Shown here one piece after another: positions 24,864 to 35,500 of a stretch of DNA of 64,000 nt. Source of the DNA: Planctomycetota bacterium (GTDB taxonomy: Bacteria; Planctomycetota; UBA1135; JADKAF01). Positions within the stretch are counted from its first letter, which is position 1. Each line of letters opens with the position of its first letter. The notes beneath the pieces were generated by a model. That model was given only the letters and a program-made list of their open reading frames with translations, was not told the origin of the DNA and did no database searches. The DNA is taken from NCBI GenBank assembly GCA_016793245.1, contig JAEUHW010000260.1, forward strand, positions 1 through 64,000, read 5' to 3'. Both the position numbers and the translations under genes were made by a program.

Positions 24864-25994
24864 CTAGACGCGGAACGCGCGCCGCAGCAGCTCCGCGGCG
24901 AGGACTCCCAGCACGAGCAGCGGACCGAAGGCACCGAGCCAGGGCGAGACGCTCCCTTCGGAGGCGAGCGCGTTGCCGAGATAGGTGAGCGGATAGTAAC
25001 CGAGCAGCGCGATCCCCGCGGCGACGAGGAAGGTCGCGAGGCGCGCGCTCGTGCGCAGCAGTAGCGAAACGGGGATGCCGAGCAAGGCGAAGAGCAGCGG
25101 AGCGAGCGAGCTCGCTTCGCGCTGGCGGATCTCGTTCCAGATGTTCAGGCGCTGCTTCTTCTCGCGTTTGTTGAGCTGCTTCTCCTCCTTCGTCTCCGCG
25201 CGCGGCAGCGGCGTTCTTTCATTCGCGCTCGCGCGCGCGTGCAGCTCGGTCGTCGTCGTATAGGTCTCGCGCAAGCGCACCGGCAGATCGAAGGGCCGCG
25301 TGATGCGGACGTAGCCGCCGGCTTGGCTGCGGCCGTCGATGTAGAGCGCGTCGCGGAGATCGAGCAGGATCTGTTGTCGACCGTCGCCCGACTCCACCAA
25401 GCGCATCGTCGCTTCGCGCGCGCGGAGCTGGGCGCTGTCGGTCGCGTCGCGGTACGCGAGGAAGAGGTTCTGGAAGTCGCCCCGCTCGTCGCGGCTCGCC
25501 CACGACATATAGAACGAGGTGCTCTGCTCGCGACCGCGCGTCGAGAACGAGAGCTCGTTGATCCCCGAGGACTGCGGCTGGAGCACCGCCGCGGCGATCT
25601 TCTTCGCGATCTCGCTCTGGCGGCGCTTCATCTCGGGCTCGATCTCGCTCGAGAAGTGGAAGATCACGATCGAGAGGAGCGCGCCGAGCAGGACCGCCGG
25701 CGCCAAGAGCCGCCACAAGTGGATGCCGGCCATGCGGATCGCGATCAGCTCGCGCTCTGCCGAGAGCCGACCGTAGGTCGCGACGACCGCGATCAGGTAC
25801 ACCAGCGGCAGGAGATGCGGCACGATCCCGGCGCCGAGATGCGGCACGAGCTCGAGCGTCTGCAAGAGCGAAGAGCCGCGCGCGCGATAGGTCGCGCTGA
25901 CGACGATGCCGACGAGCGAGGCGAAGCCGATCCCCGCGCCGATCAGCACGAGGTTCCGCGTGAGCTCGAGGAAAATCGCTCGCTGGAGGCGCAA
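24864..25994 (-). CDS. LptF/LptG-type permease (YjgP/YjgQ family)
   Basis: Inner-membrane subunit resembling those of the LptB2FG exporter, which pulls lipopolysaccharide from the membrane towards the outer membrane. Six helices in the family order are visible: NLVLIGAGIGFASLVGIVVS, LLPLVYLIAVVATYG and VLLGALLSIVIFHF before a periplasmic domain of about 130 residues, then SLAPLLFALLGIPVSLLL, FLVAAGIALLGYYPLTY and FGPLLVLGVLAAEL. No ATG lies upstream in frame after the divergent amidase start, so TTG at 25994 (giving 376 residues, the usual size) is the best start; it is uncertain. No second permease or lptB is nearby. Confidence 0.8.
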   Translation of the reverse strand: MRLQRAIFLELTRNLVLIGAGIGFASLVGIVVSATYRARGSSLLQTLELVPHLGAGIVPHLLPLVYLIAVVATYGRLSAERELIAIRMAGIHLWRLLAPAVLLGALLSIVIFHFSSEIEPEMKRRQSEIAKKIAAAVLQPQSSGINELSFSTRGREQSTSFYMSWASRDERGDFQNLFLAYRDATDSAQLRAREATMRLVESGDGRQQILLDLRDALYIDGRSQAGGYVRITRPFDLPVRLRETYTTTTELHARASANERTPLPRAETKEEKQLNKREKKQRLNIWNEIRQREASSLAPLLFALLGIPVSLLLRTSARLATFLVAAGIALLGYYPLTYLGNALASEGSVSPWLGAFGPLLVLGVLAAELLRRAFRV

Positions 25995-26103
25995 GGCGTT
26001 GGACTCGGGGCCGGAAAAGGGGGCGTAGGACTCGCCGATGCGCGGAGCGGTGTCAACCGCAGGGGCGCCGAGTATCCTGCGCCGCCTTCTTCGGAGCCCG
26101 GCG

Positions 26104-26904
26104 ATGGATCTTGCGATCGCGCAGTTCGAACCCTGTCTCGGCCGATCCCGAGAGACCGAGCGGCGCCTGGAGGAGCTCCTGCCCGCGGCGCGCGGCGCCG
26201 ACCTCCTCGTGCTGCCCGAGCTCGCCAACTCCGGCTACGCCTTCGCCTCGCGAGAGCAGGCAAAAGAGTGCAGCGAGCTCGCCGATGGCGCAGGTCCGTT
26301 CCAACGCTTCCTGCGCGAAGCGTGCCGCCGCTACGAGATCGGCGCCATCGCGACCGGACTCTGCGAGCGCGCTGGTGAGACGCTCTACAACTCGGCCGTG
26401 CTCCTCGACGAGCGGCGCGGCGTCTTCGGCCTCTATCGGAAGCTCCACCTCTTCGACACCGAGAAGCTCGTCTTCGAGCCCGGCGACCTCGGGCTCCCGC
26501 TCTTCGAGCACCGCGGCGCGAAGCTCGGGTTGCTGATCTGCTTCGATTGGTTCTTCCCCGAGGTATGGCGCGCCTTGGCACTCGACGGCGCCGATCTGAT
26601 CGTGCATCCCTCGAATCTCGTGCTCCCCGGGCGCTGCCAGCGCGGCGTCCCCGTGCACGCGATGATCAACCGCTTGTTCATCGCGACGGCGAATCGCATC
26701 GGCACCGAGGGTAGCCTGCGCTTCACCGGCGAATCGCTGATCGTCGATCCGCGCGGCGAGGTGCTCGCGAAGGCCTCCGCGGAGCGCGGCGAGGTGCTGC
26801 GCGTCTCGATCGATCCCGCGCAAGCGCGGGAGAAGCGCGTGACGGCGCGGAACGATGCGCTGGGCGATCGACGACCCGAGCACTACTCGCGGCTCGTGCG
26901 CTGA
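26104..26904 (+). CDS. carbon-nitrogen hydrolase (nitrilase superfamily)
   Basis: A 266-residue cytoplasmic amidase of the nitrilase superfamily with the full catalytic triad: E39 in VLPELANSG, K113 in YRKLHLF, and C146 in LLICFDWFFPE. Length and the closing segment ESLIVDPRGEVLAKA fit the family. ATG 26104 has GGAG seven bases upstream; the in-frame ATG at 26038 adds a basic tail and is less likely. Substrate is not fixed by sequence; omega-amidase or N-carbamoyl-type amidase activity is possible. Its 3' end overlaps the convergent CPBP gene by 22 bases. Confidence 0.88.
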   Translation: MDLAIAQFEPCLGRSRETERRLEELLPAARGADLLVLPELANSGYAFASREQAKECSELADGAGPFQRFLREACRRYEIGAIATGLCERAGETLYNSAVLLDERRGVFGLYRKLHLFDTEKLVFEPGDLGLPLFEHRGAKLGLLICFDWFFPEVWRALALDGADLIVHPSNLVLPGRCQRGVPVHAMINRLFIATANRIGTEGSLRFTGESLIVDPRGEVLAKASAERGEVLRVSIDPAQAREKRVTARNDALGDRRPEHYSRLVR

Positions 26905-27782
26905 TCGGGCTCGGGTCCGGGCGGCTCGGGCAGCGATTGCAGGACGCTCTTCGCGCGGAAGAAGCCGAGCACGCCGAGCACGAGCAGGGCGGTCGAGGTC
27001 ACCGGCAGCCAGGTCGGGATCTCCTCGGGCTTCGAGGGATCGAAGCCCGACTGCGAGATCGCGAGCCCGAATCCGGCGCCGACGAGATTGTTGGTGAAGT
27101 GGCACCACATCGCCGGCACGAGCGAGTTCGTGCGCCAGCACACCCAGCCGAGCCACCACGCCAGCGGCACGAGCAGGACGGCGTAGCTCGGGTCGGGGTG
27201 CGCGAACGCGAAGAGCAGCGCGGACATCGTGATCGCGAAGGCCGGCGCGTACGCGCGCAGCATTCCGCGCAGCACGAAGCCGCGGAAGAGGCCCTCCTCG
27301 ATCAGCGCCGGCAGCACCGACATCAAGATCACGAGCACGATCGCCGCCGCGAGACCGGCGTTCGCGATGCCGCCGTGCAGCGCGTCCGAGTACTCCTCGC
27401 CGCTGCCGAAGATCGGCACCAGGAAGAAGCCGGAGATCAGCTTCACGCCGAGGGTTCCCAGGGCGAGCGGGATCCAGAGGCCGTGGTTCCAGCGTTCTCG
27501 ATCGAGGCGGAGGCCCAAGCGCAATCGCGGCGGCTCTCCGGCGTGCCAGATCGCGAGCGCGAGCACGATCGCGAACGCGCCCTGCCCCAGCAGGATCGCG
27601 ACGAAGAACCCGGGCGTCGTGGCGAAGAACGCTTCCGCGGCCTCGGCCGGATGCGTATCGGTGCCGCGCGCGAGGTAGAGGCCGATCGCGTGCAGCGCGA
27701 TCTGCGCGAGCAGCATCGCGATCGGGATCGACAGGAACCCGATCGCGAGGGCGGTGGAGGCGCTTCTTCGAGACTCGCTCAT
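26883..27782 (-). CDS. CPBP-family intramembrane metalloprotease
   Basis: A 299-residue integral-membrane protein of the CPBP (CAAX protease and bacteriocin-processing, Abi) family. The three signatures appear in order: EEGLFRGFVLRGML (EExxxR), LLFAFAHPDPS (FxxxH) and WCHFTNNLVG (HxxxN). ATG 27782 starts just before the first helix (LAIGFLSIPIAMLLAQIAL). The C-terminus carries a final helix and a short acidic tail. In other bacteria these proteases process small peptides or regulate membrane signalling; no obvious substrate gene lies next to it. It overlaps the 3' end of the amidase gene. Confidence 0.88.
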   Translation of the reverse strand: MSESRRSASTALAIGFLSIPIAMLLAQIALHAIGLYLARGTDTHPAEAAEAFFATTPGFFVAILLGQGAFAIVLALAIWHAGEPPRLRLGLRLDRERWNHGLWIPLALGTLGVKLISGFFLVPIFGSGEEYSDALHGGIANAGLAAAIVLVILMSVLPALIEEGLFRGFVLRGMLRAYAPAFAITMSALLFAFAHPDPSYAVLLVPLAWWLGWVCWRTNSLVPAMWCHFTNNLVGAGFGLAISQSGFDPSKPEEIPTWLPVTSTALLVLGVLGFFRAKSVLQSLPEPPGPEPDQRTSRE

Positions 27783-27852
27783 GTGCGCGGATGGTCGTCC
27801 GGTGCGCGGCGCCGCGCAAGCGCGCGGCGCCGTGAAGAAGCGCGCGCGGCGC

Positions 27853-29016
27853 TCATTGCAGCACGAAGCGCACGCCGTTCGAGCCGACGATGCCCGCCGA
27901 GTTCGCACCGACATCGCCGATCAAGAGCGCCTGGAGATGCCCCGATTGGCCCGGAACGCCAGGGCCGCCAGGAATGGCGACGGTGAAGCCCGCGCGCGTG
28001 CCGCTGTTCGGCACCGTGGCGACGGCGTACTCGGAGGTCGTGTGCAGGAAGCAGCCGTTCGCGCCGAGGAAGTCGAGCGGAACGCCGAGCTGCTGGAAAC
28101 CGAAGAAGAAGATCGCCGGAGCGGTGACGCTGCTGCCGAGAGTCACCGCGATCGTGAGCGCACGTCCGCCGGTGGGGCAGTCGCTGAGATCCAGTCGCGG
28201 CGCTTGCCCGCTCGAATCGTTGCACGGCGCCCCGAAGCGCGTCGCCGAGCCGCTGCAGGGCGGAACGATGCCCGCGACTTCGTACACGCGGCGCGTGATG
28301 AAGCCGTCGCCGATGAACAGCGAGCCGCTGCGCGTATCGATGCCCAAGCCCTCCGGGCTGATGCCGAGCCCGGCGAGCGGAATGTTGCGCACGAGGGTGC
28401 CCTGTCGATCGAGCTCGAGGACGAAGTCGCCGGTGTCTTCGCCGAGATAGAAGCGGCGGAGGATCGGGTTGTACGCGAGGCCGTCGGCGTCCGCGCTTCC
28501 CGCGGCGCCGATCGGGATCGACTGCACCGCGACGCCCGTGAGCGTGAACTCGCCGATCGCGCGCGTGCCGCTGTCCTGCGAGACGAAGAGGTGGCGCGTC
28601 TCGGGATCGAACGCGAGGCCGGAGGCATCGACGATGGTGGGCGTCGTGCGGAAGTTCACGCCGGTGAGCGTGCCATCGACGCGCATCTCGTAGACCACCT
28701 CGGCTTCGTCGACGACCCAGAGGTTGCCCGTCACCGGATCCACGGCGGCGCCGATGGGGAGGGGATTCGCCGTCGTGCCCGGAGGGATGGGGGCGGGGAA
28801 GGTCGCGAGCAGGTTCCCCGCGCGGTCGAAGCGCTGGATCAGGTCGTTGGTCTGGTCGACGGTCCAGAGCGTGTCGTTGATGGGGTCGTAGTCCACGCCC
28901 CCGACGAAGGACGTGCCGAGGGGCGGCACGTCGAATTGGTTCACGATGGTCGGGGTCTGCCCCGCGGCGGCTGCGAGCAGCGTGCCGAGGGCGAGGAGCG
29001 GAAGGATCTGGCGCAT
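27853..29016 (-). CDS. secreted beta-propeller protein (NHL/SdiA-regulated-like)
   Basis: A 387-residue exported protein. ATG 29016 gives the signal peptide (LLAAAAG|QTPT). Residues about 35-250 contain repeated propeller blades with D-x-x-(T/S)-(G/R)-x-L-(W/F)-V motifs (VDPVTGNLWVVDE, FDPETRHLFVSQD, YNPILRRFYLGED, IDTRSGSLFIGDG), like SdiA-regulated or esterase-like propellers. A second domain of about 120 residues follows (CSGSATRFGAPC to GHLQALLIGDVG, ending VGSNGVRFVLQ), matching the C-terminal module of other secreted proteins here. Divergent from the sigma-fusion gene, 207 bases apart. Ligand unknown. Confidence 0.75.
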   Translation of the reverse strand: MRQILPLLALGTLLAAAAGQTPTIVNQFDVPPLGTSFVGGVDYDPINDTLWTVDQTNDLIQRFDRAGNLLATFPAPIPPGTTANPLPIGAAVDPVTGNLWVVDEAEVVYEMRVDGTLTGVNFRTTPTIVDASGLAFDPETRHLFVSQDSGTRAIGEFTLTGVAVQSIPIGAAGSADADGLAYNPILRRFYLGEDTGDFVLELDRQGTLVRNIPLAGLGISPEGLGIDTRSGSLFIGDGFITRRVYEVAGIVPPCSGSATRFGAPCNDSSGQAPRLDLSDCPTGGRALTIAVTLGSSVTAPAIFFFGFQQLGVPLDFLGANGCFLHTTSEYAVATVPNSGTRAGFTVAIPGGPGVPGQSGHLQALLIGDVGANSAGIVGSNGVRFVLQ

Positions 29017-29223
29017 GGACCTGAGTGGGAAGGGCGGGTTGGGGAGGCGCCAAGTGGACCTGGCGAGGCCGATCCTCACCCGCGCGCTGGGTTCTGCCCA
29101 TACCCGAAAGCTCCTCCGCGGTTCTGCGATCCACGGGCGAGCGCGTACCCTTGGATTCGGATTCGCCTGAACCGCGCCGCTTCGCTCCGGGCAGGGGAGG
29201 GCGATCCCCGACCAGGCAACCCC

Positions 29224-32200
29224 ATGGACCGACCGGCCGCACCACTCGATCCGGACCTACTGCACCGCCATGCGCCCGGGCTCCGCGCGCTCGTGCGGAC
29301 CTTGGTCCTCGACGACAGCCGCGTCGACGACATCGTGCAGGAGACCTGGCTCGCGGCGCTGAAGCGCCCGCCCCAGCAGACCGAGAAGGCCGGCGCCTGG
29401 CTGGCGGTGGTCGCGCGTCGCATCGTGCAGCGCGGGAAGCGCGAGCGCGCGCGCCGCGCCCAGCGCGAGGAGCGCGCCGCGAAGCCGGAAGGGCTGCCGT
29501 CGGCGCAGGAGATCGTCGCGCGCGAGATGGCGCGCCGCGAGCTGGTCGACGTGGTGCTCGAGCTCGACGAGCCGTATCGCACGACGGTGCTGCTGCGCTA
29601 CTTCGAGGACCTGGGGCCGCAGGAGATCGCCGAGCGCTTGGAGGCGCCGCTCGAGACGGTGCGCACGCGCTTGAAGCGCGGCTTGGAGCGCCTCCGCGAG
29701 AAGCTCGATCGCAAGAACGGCGGGAACACGCGCGCTTGGCATCTCGCCTTGCTGCCGCTCGCGAACCTGCCGCTCGGCCCGTTCGCGCCGCTGCCCGCGC
29801 CGAGCGGGGGCGAAGGCGCGCTCGCGGGTGCCGGGAGCTCGTCGCCCGCGTGGCTCGGCGCCGGCGCGATCGCCGCGGGCGCCGCGGTGCTGGGCGCCGC
29901 CGCGCTGGGCTGGGCGTTGCTCCGCGGCGGCGCGGACTCCGGCGACAGCGCCGGGGAAGCGGTCGCGCTGGCACCTCTCGCGTCCGACGGCGCCTCGAAC
30001 GCGGCGCACGCCTCCGTGGCGCGCGAGACGAGCGCGAACGACGCCGCGACGCTGCTCCCCTTCGCGCTGCGCGAGCGCGCGACCGCGGCCCCTCTCGCGG
30101 CGATCGAGGTCGGCGCCTCCAGCGGTCCGTGGGCCGCGTTCGAGACCCTGGGCTGGGTGCGGCGGAGCTTCGAACGCGAGGAGGAGAACCCAGCACCCGC
30201 GCTCTCGCGCTCGCTCGGCGCGAGCGATGCGAACGGGCGCCTCTCGGTGCCGCGCGACGAAGCCGAGCGCTTCCCGTTCGTCCTCGATCCGCATTGGTCG
30301 CCGGTGCTCCCGCCCGAGAGCTTCGGCGCGGCGCGCGAGCTCGTGCTGGAACCCGCGGGTGTACTGCGCGGGCGCGTCCGCGCGGTCGGCGCCGCCGCGC
30401 AGCGCGCGATCGGCTCGGGTACCGCGATCGCCCGCCTCGTGCCGCTCGGGACGCGCGACGGTCGGCTGCACCTCGGCTTCTGGGATGCGCTGCGCGGGGC
30501 GCGCGGCGTCGCCGTGGCCCGCGATGGCGGGTTCCGCTTCGACTCGCTGCCGCTCGCGCTCGCGTATCGGCTGGAGGTCTACGCTCCCGGTGCGGGCCTC
30601 GCCGTGCGCGAGCGCATCGAGCTCTCCGCTCCCGGCGCGATGCCGGTCTCTGGCGATGCCGAGCTCGAGCTCACGTGGGATGCCGCGGGCGCGCGCGTCG
30701 AGGGCTTCGTCGGCGGCGCCGAGGGCTTCCCGATCGAAGGAGCGCGCCTCGCGCTGCACCACCTCGGCAGCTCGCGCGACGGCGTCGCCGCGGAGCGCGG
30801 GCGCGGGGACGCGCCGTTCGGTCCGCTCGAGCTGGACGCGATCGCGCGCCAGCGCGCGGACGACTCCGGGACTTTCGCCTTCGAGAACCTGCCCGACGGG
30901 CGCTACCGCCTCGAGGTGCGCGCCGACGGCTGCGAACCCGCGCAGCGCATCTTCGACATCGAGGCCGGCGCGGCAGAGCCGCTCGCGCTGCGACTCGAGC
31001 TCGGCGCCGCGCTGGAAGGGGTCGTCCGCGATGCCGCGGGCGCTCCGGTCGAGGGCGCGCTCGCGTTCGCGCTCACGCGCGCCGGCGACGCCCCCGTGCG
31101 CACCGACGCCGAAGGGCGTTTCCGTTTCCGCGAGCTCGGCGCGGGCGCGATCGAAGTGCTGGCGCGCGGCGCCGGCGGGATCGCCATGCAGCGCTTGGAG
31201 CTCCTCCGCGGCGAGGTCGGCTGGGTCGAGCTCGCGCTGGCGCCGCGCGCGCCGCGCGAGGCCGAGCGCGGTGGCGTCGCGCGAGAGCCCGCGCGCGAGA
31301 CGGTCGATCTCCGCGCGCGCCTCGTCGAGCGCGGCAGTTCGCGCCGCATCGTCGGCGCGCTCGTCGAAGTCGACCACGGTCGCGGGCGCGGCGCTGGTCG
31401 TGGCGACGGCGGCCCCGTCTTCGGCTCTCGGCCGCGCGCCGCGCTCAGCGACGCCGAGGGCGAGCTGCTCCTCGCGGGGCTCCGCGTCGGCCGCGCTCAG
31501 GTGCGCGTGCAGCGCGAGGGCTACGGCGAAGTCAGCTTCGAGCTCGAGCTCGCCCCCGGTGGCGAGGTGCAGGTGCTCGAGCTCGCGCCGGCGGCGCAGC
31601 TCGCCGGCGTCCTCCGCGATCGGAGCGGCGCGCCGCTCGCCGCTCGCATGGTCCTCGCGCGCGGGAACGGGGCGCGCGTCGCGGCGACCGACGCCGAAGG
31701 GCGCTTCGCCTTCGTCGACCTCGCCCCGGGGACCTGGTCTCTCGGCGTCCCCGGACCGAACTCGGTCGCGGCCCTGGAGCGCGGGATCGCCGCTCTCCTG
31801 CAGCTCGAGCTCGCGCCGGGAGCCGACGAGCGCTGCACGCTCGAGGTCGATCCTCTGCCCGAAGGGCGCGTCGAGCTGGTGCTCCAGAGCCAGCTCGCGA
31901 CGGCCGCGGCGCTCGAGCTCCGCGGCGTCGGAGCCCCGCTCGACGAGATCGAGCGACGGGGTCGCGTCGCGACCGGCGAGGCGGCGCGCTTCGCGGCGCT
32001 GCCTCCGGGGCGCTATCGGTTGATGGCGCGCACCGAAGATGGCGTGCTGCATCTGCGGGAGCTGGAGCTCGAGGGAGCCCTCGTCGAGATCGCCCTCGCG
32101 ACCGATGCCGCTCGACCGCTCGTGGCGCAGGGTCCTGCGGGGGTCGCGCTCGAGTTGCTCCATGCGGGCTTCGCGGAGACCAGGCCCAGCGGCGAGCGCC

Positions 32201-32472
32201 GCGAACGAGGCGGACGAGGTCCAGGGGCCTCGAAGGGGCGGCGGAGCGAAGCGCCTCGCGCGGTGGTGGTCGGTTCGGGGAGCTGGACCTTGGAGCTCGT
32301 CGCCCGCGACGAGAGCGGGCAGCTCTATCGCGGCCAGGTCTCGGTGAGCAGCGGCGAGGCTTCGCCGGCGCTCGCCGGTTCGACGCTCACGGCCGAGCTC
32401 GCGCCCTGGACCCCCGAGGTCCCGCCGAGCGCACCCGCCGCTGGCGAGCGGCGCGAAAAAGCCCGCCGCTGA
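29224..32472 (+). CDS. ECF sigma factor fused to a membrane helix and extracytoplasmic repeat region
   Basis: A 1082-residue fusion. Residues about 15-75 are sigma region 2 (DDSRVDDIVQETWLAALKRP) and 105-160 sigma region 4 with its helix-turn-helix (LGPQEIAERLEAPLETVRTRLKRGLERLR). After a proline-rich linker, residues about 211-234 form one hydrophobic helix (AWLGAGAIAAGAAVLGAAALGWALL). The remaining ~840 residues are carboxypeptidase-regulatory-like beta-sandwich repeats (GTFAFENLPDGRYRLEVRADG, GRFRFRELGAGAIEVLARG), as in the next gene. The likely topology is sigma inside, repeats outside. ATG 29224 is chosen because upstream frame lacks coding character. Release of the sigma part would need proteolysis. 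Confidence 0.8.
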   Translation: MDRPAAPLDPDLLHRHAPGLRALVRTLVLDDSRVDDIVQETWLAALKRPPQQTEKAGAWLAVVARRIVQRGKRERARRAQREERAAKPEGLPSAQEIVAREMARRELVDVVLELDEPYRTTVLLRYFEDLGPQEIAERLEAPLETVRTRLKRGLERLREKLDRKNGGNTRAWHLALLPLANLPLGPFAPLPAPSGGEGALAGAGSSSPAWLGAGAIAAGAAVLGAAALGWALLRGGADSGDSAGEAVALAPLASDGASNAAHASVARETSANDAATLLPFALRERATAAPLAAIEVGASSGPWAAFETLGWVRRSFEREEENPAPALSRSLGASDANGRLSVPRDEAERFPFVLDPHWSPVLPPESFGAARELVLEPAGVLRGRVRAVGAAAQRAIGSGTAIARLVPLGTRDGRLHLGFWDALRGARGVAVARDGGFRFDSLPLALAYRLEVYAPGAGLAVRERIELSAPGAMPVSGDAELELTWDAAGARVEGFVGGAEGFPIEGARLALHHLGSSRDGVAAERGRGDAPFGPLELDAIARQRADDSGTFAFENLPDGRYRLEVRADGCEPAQRIFDIEAGAAEPLALRLELGAALEGVVRDAAGAPVEGALAFALTRAGDAPVRTDAEGRFRFRELGAGAIEVLARGAGGIAMQRLELLRGEVGWVELALAPRAPREAERGGVAREPARETVDLRARLVERGSSRRIVGALVEVDHGRGRGAGRGDGGPVFGSRPRAALSDAEGELLLAGLRVGRAQVRVQREGYGEVSFELELAPGGEVQVLELAPAAQLAGVLRDRSGAPLAARMVLARGNGARVAATDAEGRFAFVDLAPGTWSLGVPGPNSVAALERGIAALLQLELAPGADERCTLEVDPLPEGRVELVLQSQLATAAALELRGVGAPLDEIERRGRVATGEAARFAALPPGRYRLMARTEDGVLHLRELELEGALVEIALATDAARPLVAQGPAGVALELLHAGFAETRPSGERRERGGRGPGASKGRRSEAPRAVVVGSGSWTLELVARDESGQLYRGQVSVSSGEASPALAGSTLTAELAPWTPEVPPSAPAAGERREKARR

Positions 32473-32581
32473 ACCACGCCTCCCTCGGCCGGGCAGCTCT
32501 AGGCGTTCTCCGACGACTTTCCCCCACGATGCGCGCAGCGCTCCTCGCGCGTCTCGCACCGATCACGAGTCCTCACTGCTC

Positions 32582-35500
32582 ATGCGCCCCCTGCACTTCC
32601 TCGCCGGCGCGGCCGGTCTCGCCGCGGTCCTCGCGGTCGCCGTCTTCGTCCTGAGCGATGACTCCTCGGGTGAGGGAGAGCTCACGGGTGCCGCGCGCGA
32701 GCGCGGCGGCCTCGCTCCGCTCGTCGCCGGCGAAGGCGCCGCCGACGGCGGTCTGCGCGCGGAAGCCAACGTGCTGCGCGGCAGCGGCGCGAGCGCGGAG
32801 CTCTTGGCTCCGGACGCGTCGCGCGCCGGTCGCGCCTCGAGCGGGCGCGTCGTTCGCGACCGCGACGGCGTCGGCGTGCCGAACCTCGCGCTGCGCCTCT
32901 CGACGCAGCATCCGCTCCGCGCGCAGCTCCGCGGCTGGAACCTGCGCAGCGAGATGCTCGGACGCTTCGTGCCCGGACTCGACGATGCGCTGAAGGCGAA
33001 GGGCTCGGCCGGCTTCGGCGAGCTCGCCAAGGTGCGCACCGACGACGGCGGGCGCTTCGCGGTGCCCGGCGATCACGAAGGCTGGTTCGTCAGCATCGAC
33101 GATCCCTTCTACTACCTCGTGCGCACCTCCGAGCCGATCTTCGGCCGTCGCGAGGAAGTGCTCGAGGTCGCCCTCGGCGGGCGCATCGCCGGCAAGGTCG
33201 CGCTGCCCGAGAAGCCGCAGAAGCCCGCGCTCGCGCTGCTCTCCTCCAGCGGCGGCGGCGGCGATTTCTTCGGCGGCCGCGGCGGTCGCGGCGGCGGACC
33301 GTTCCGCCAAGGCGGCTTCGATCCGAGCCAGATGATGCGCGGCGCCGAGCTCGATGCCGAGGGCGCTTTCGCCTTCGATGGCCTGCCGGCGGGCGAGGGC
33401 TCGCGCTACCAGGTATGGATCGTGGCGCCCGGCATCTCGACCTTCGCGGCGCCGCCGGTCGACGTGCAGCCCGGCGTCGAGCAGCGCGTCGATCTCGCGC
33501 TCGATCCCGGCATCGAGGTGCGCGGCCTGGTGCGCGATCGCTCCGGCGCGCCGATCCGCAACGCGCAGGTGCGCATCGCCTACGAAGGTCCGGCCTCCGA
33601 GCCGGAGGCCGCGGGCGGCGAGCGCGGCGGTCGCAACGAAGGCGGCCGCGGCGGTCGCGGTGGACGCGGCGAGAACGCGCCAAGCGATTTCGGCGGCCGC
33701 GGCGGCTTCGGCGGCTTCACGCGCATGCTCGCCACGGCGGAGAGCTTCCTCGAAGCGACGACCGATGCGTCGGGCGTGTTCGTGCTGCGCGGCCTCGGCG
33801 ACGGCGCGTATCGCGGCGAGTTCGTCGCCGCCGGCTACGTGCCCCAGATGGACAAGCGCTTCCAAGTGCGCTTCGGCAGCCACGACGAGCTCGCGATCGA
33901 GCTCGATCCCGCGCGCCGCATCGAAGGCTTCGTGAAGCTCGCCGACGGGCGCGCCGTGGCGGGCGCCGTGGTCACCGCCAGCGAAGTTCGCGAAGCCGAG
34001 GAGAACCTGGGCTTCGACTTCGCCAGCATGGCGGGACCGGGCGGCGACGGCGGTCGCGGCGGCATGATGCGCGATCTCTTCCGCGGCATGGGCCAGCGCG
34101 TGCCGCAAGCGGTGAGCGACGGGCGCGGGCGTTTCGAGATGCTCGACGTTCCGGCCTCGTGGAAGATCGCGCGCCTCGATGCTGAGACCGAGACGGGTCT
34201 GCGCGGCGGCAAGGAGCTCGGAGCGGCCGTCGCCGGTCAGCCCGACGTGGTCGAGCTGCTCGTCGCGCCGACGGCGAGCATCGTCGCCGAGCTCGCGTAT
34301 CCGGAAGGCAGCGCGCCGTCCGAGCAAGTGACGCTCTCGCTGCTCGGCGGCGAGATGCCCTTCCCGCAGCGCACCGAGAAGTTCACCTGGCCCGCGTCGC
34401 GCGTGGCCCTCGTCGACGTCGCGCCGGGCGAGTACACGCTGCTCGTGCAGGCGAAGGGCTTCGCCTCCGCGAGCGTCGACGTCGTCGTCGAGCAACCGGG
34501 CGCCGCGACCGAGGTCCTCGTCGCCCTGCGTCCGGGCGCCGAGATCCGCGGCCTCGCGGTCGAGAGCGTGGGCTCGCGGCCGATCGGCGGCGCGGAGATC
34601 ACGGTGGAGTTCGACTTCGGTGCGCTGCGCGATGGCGGCGGACGCGACGCGGGGATGCGCGATCAGCTCCGCAACCTGCGCTTCAACGCGCGCACCGATG
34701 ATCTCGGGCGCTTCGTCATCGCCGATCTCGCCGCGGGCAAGATCACGCTCCGCGGCGAGCATCCGGAATTCCCGAGCGGTCAGGGGGCTGCCACCGAGCT
34801 GAAGGAAGGCCAGATCGTCGAGGACTACCGCGTCGTCTTCACGCCGGGCGGCATCGTGACGGGCACCGTGGTCGATGCGCAGGGCGCGCCGCGCGAAGGC
34901 GCGACGGTGCTCGCGAGCATCGCGGGTTCCGGCGGCGGCGGCGGTCGTGGCGGTCGCGGCGGCTTCGGCGGCGGGCGACCCGCGCGCACCGATGCCAGCG
35001 GGCGCTATCGCATCGATCGCCTGCAGCCCGGCGAGTACATGGTCGCGCTCTCGAACGGCGGCGGCGGCGGTCGCGGCGGCGGAGAGATCGTCGGCAGCAC
35101 GAAGACCGTGCAGGTGCAGCCCGGCCAGACCGTCGTCGTCGACTTCGACGCCTCGGACGAGCCGCTCGCGAGCTTGGTCGGCACCTTGAAGCGAGGGGAC
35201 TCCGTCGTGCGCGGCGGGACCGCGCGCCTCACCGTCTCGGGCGGCGGTCGCATGTTGAGCGCGCGCATCGGCGAGGACGGCAGCTTCCGCTTCGACGAGC
35301 TGCCGCTCGGCACGCATCGTCTGAGCTTCCAGGTCGCGAGCGCCGACGAGACCAGCGGCGAAGGGCGCGGGCGTCGCGCGAACCGCGGCCCGAGCGGTGG
35401 CGGCGCCGGCGTGGAAGTCGCGTTGGAACAAGCCGGTGAGACGCAGCGCGAGTTCACCTTGCCCGGCGGGCGTATCGCGGGCCGCGTGAGCGCGCCGAGC

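Noticed and set aside
27754-29223. 490-codon upstream extension of the sigma-fusion frame
   Set aside because: It runs antisense over the propeller gene and has no coding character; sigma region 2 begins right after ATG 29224.
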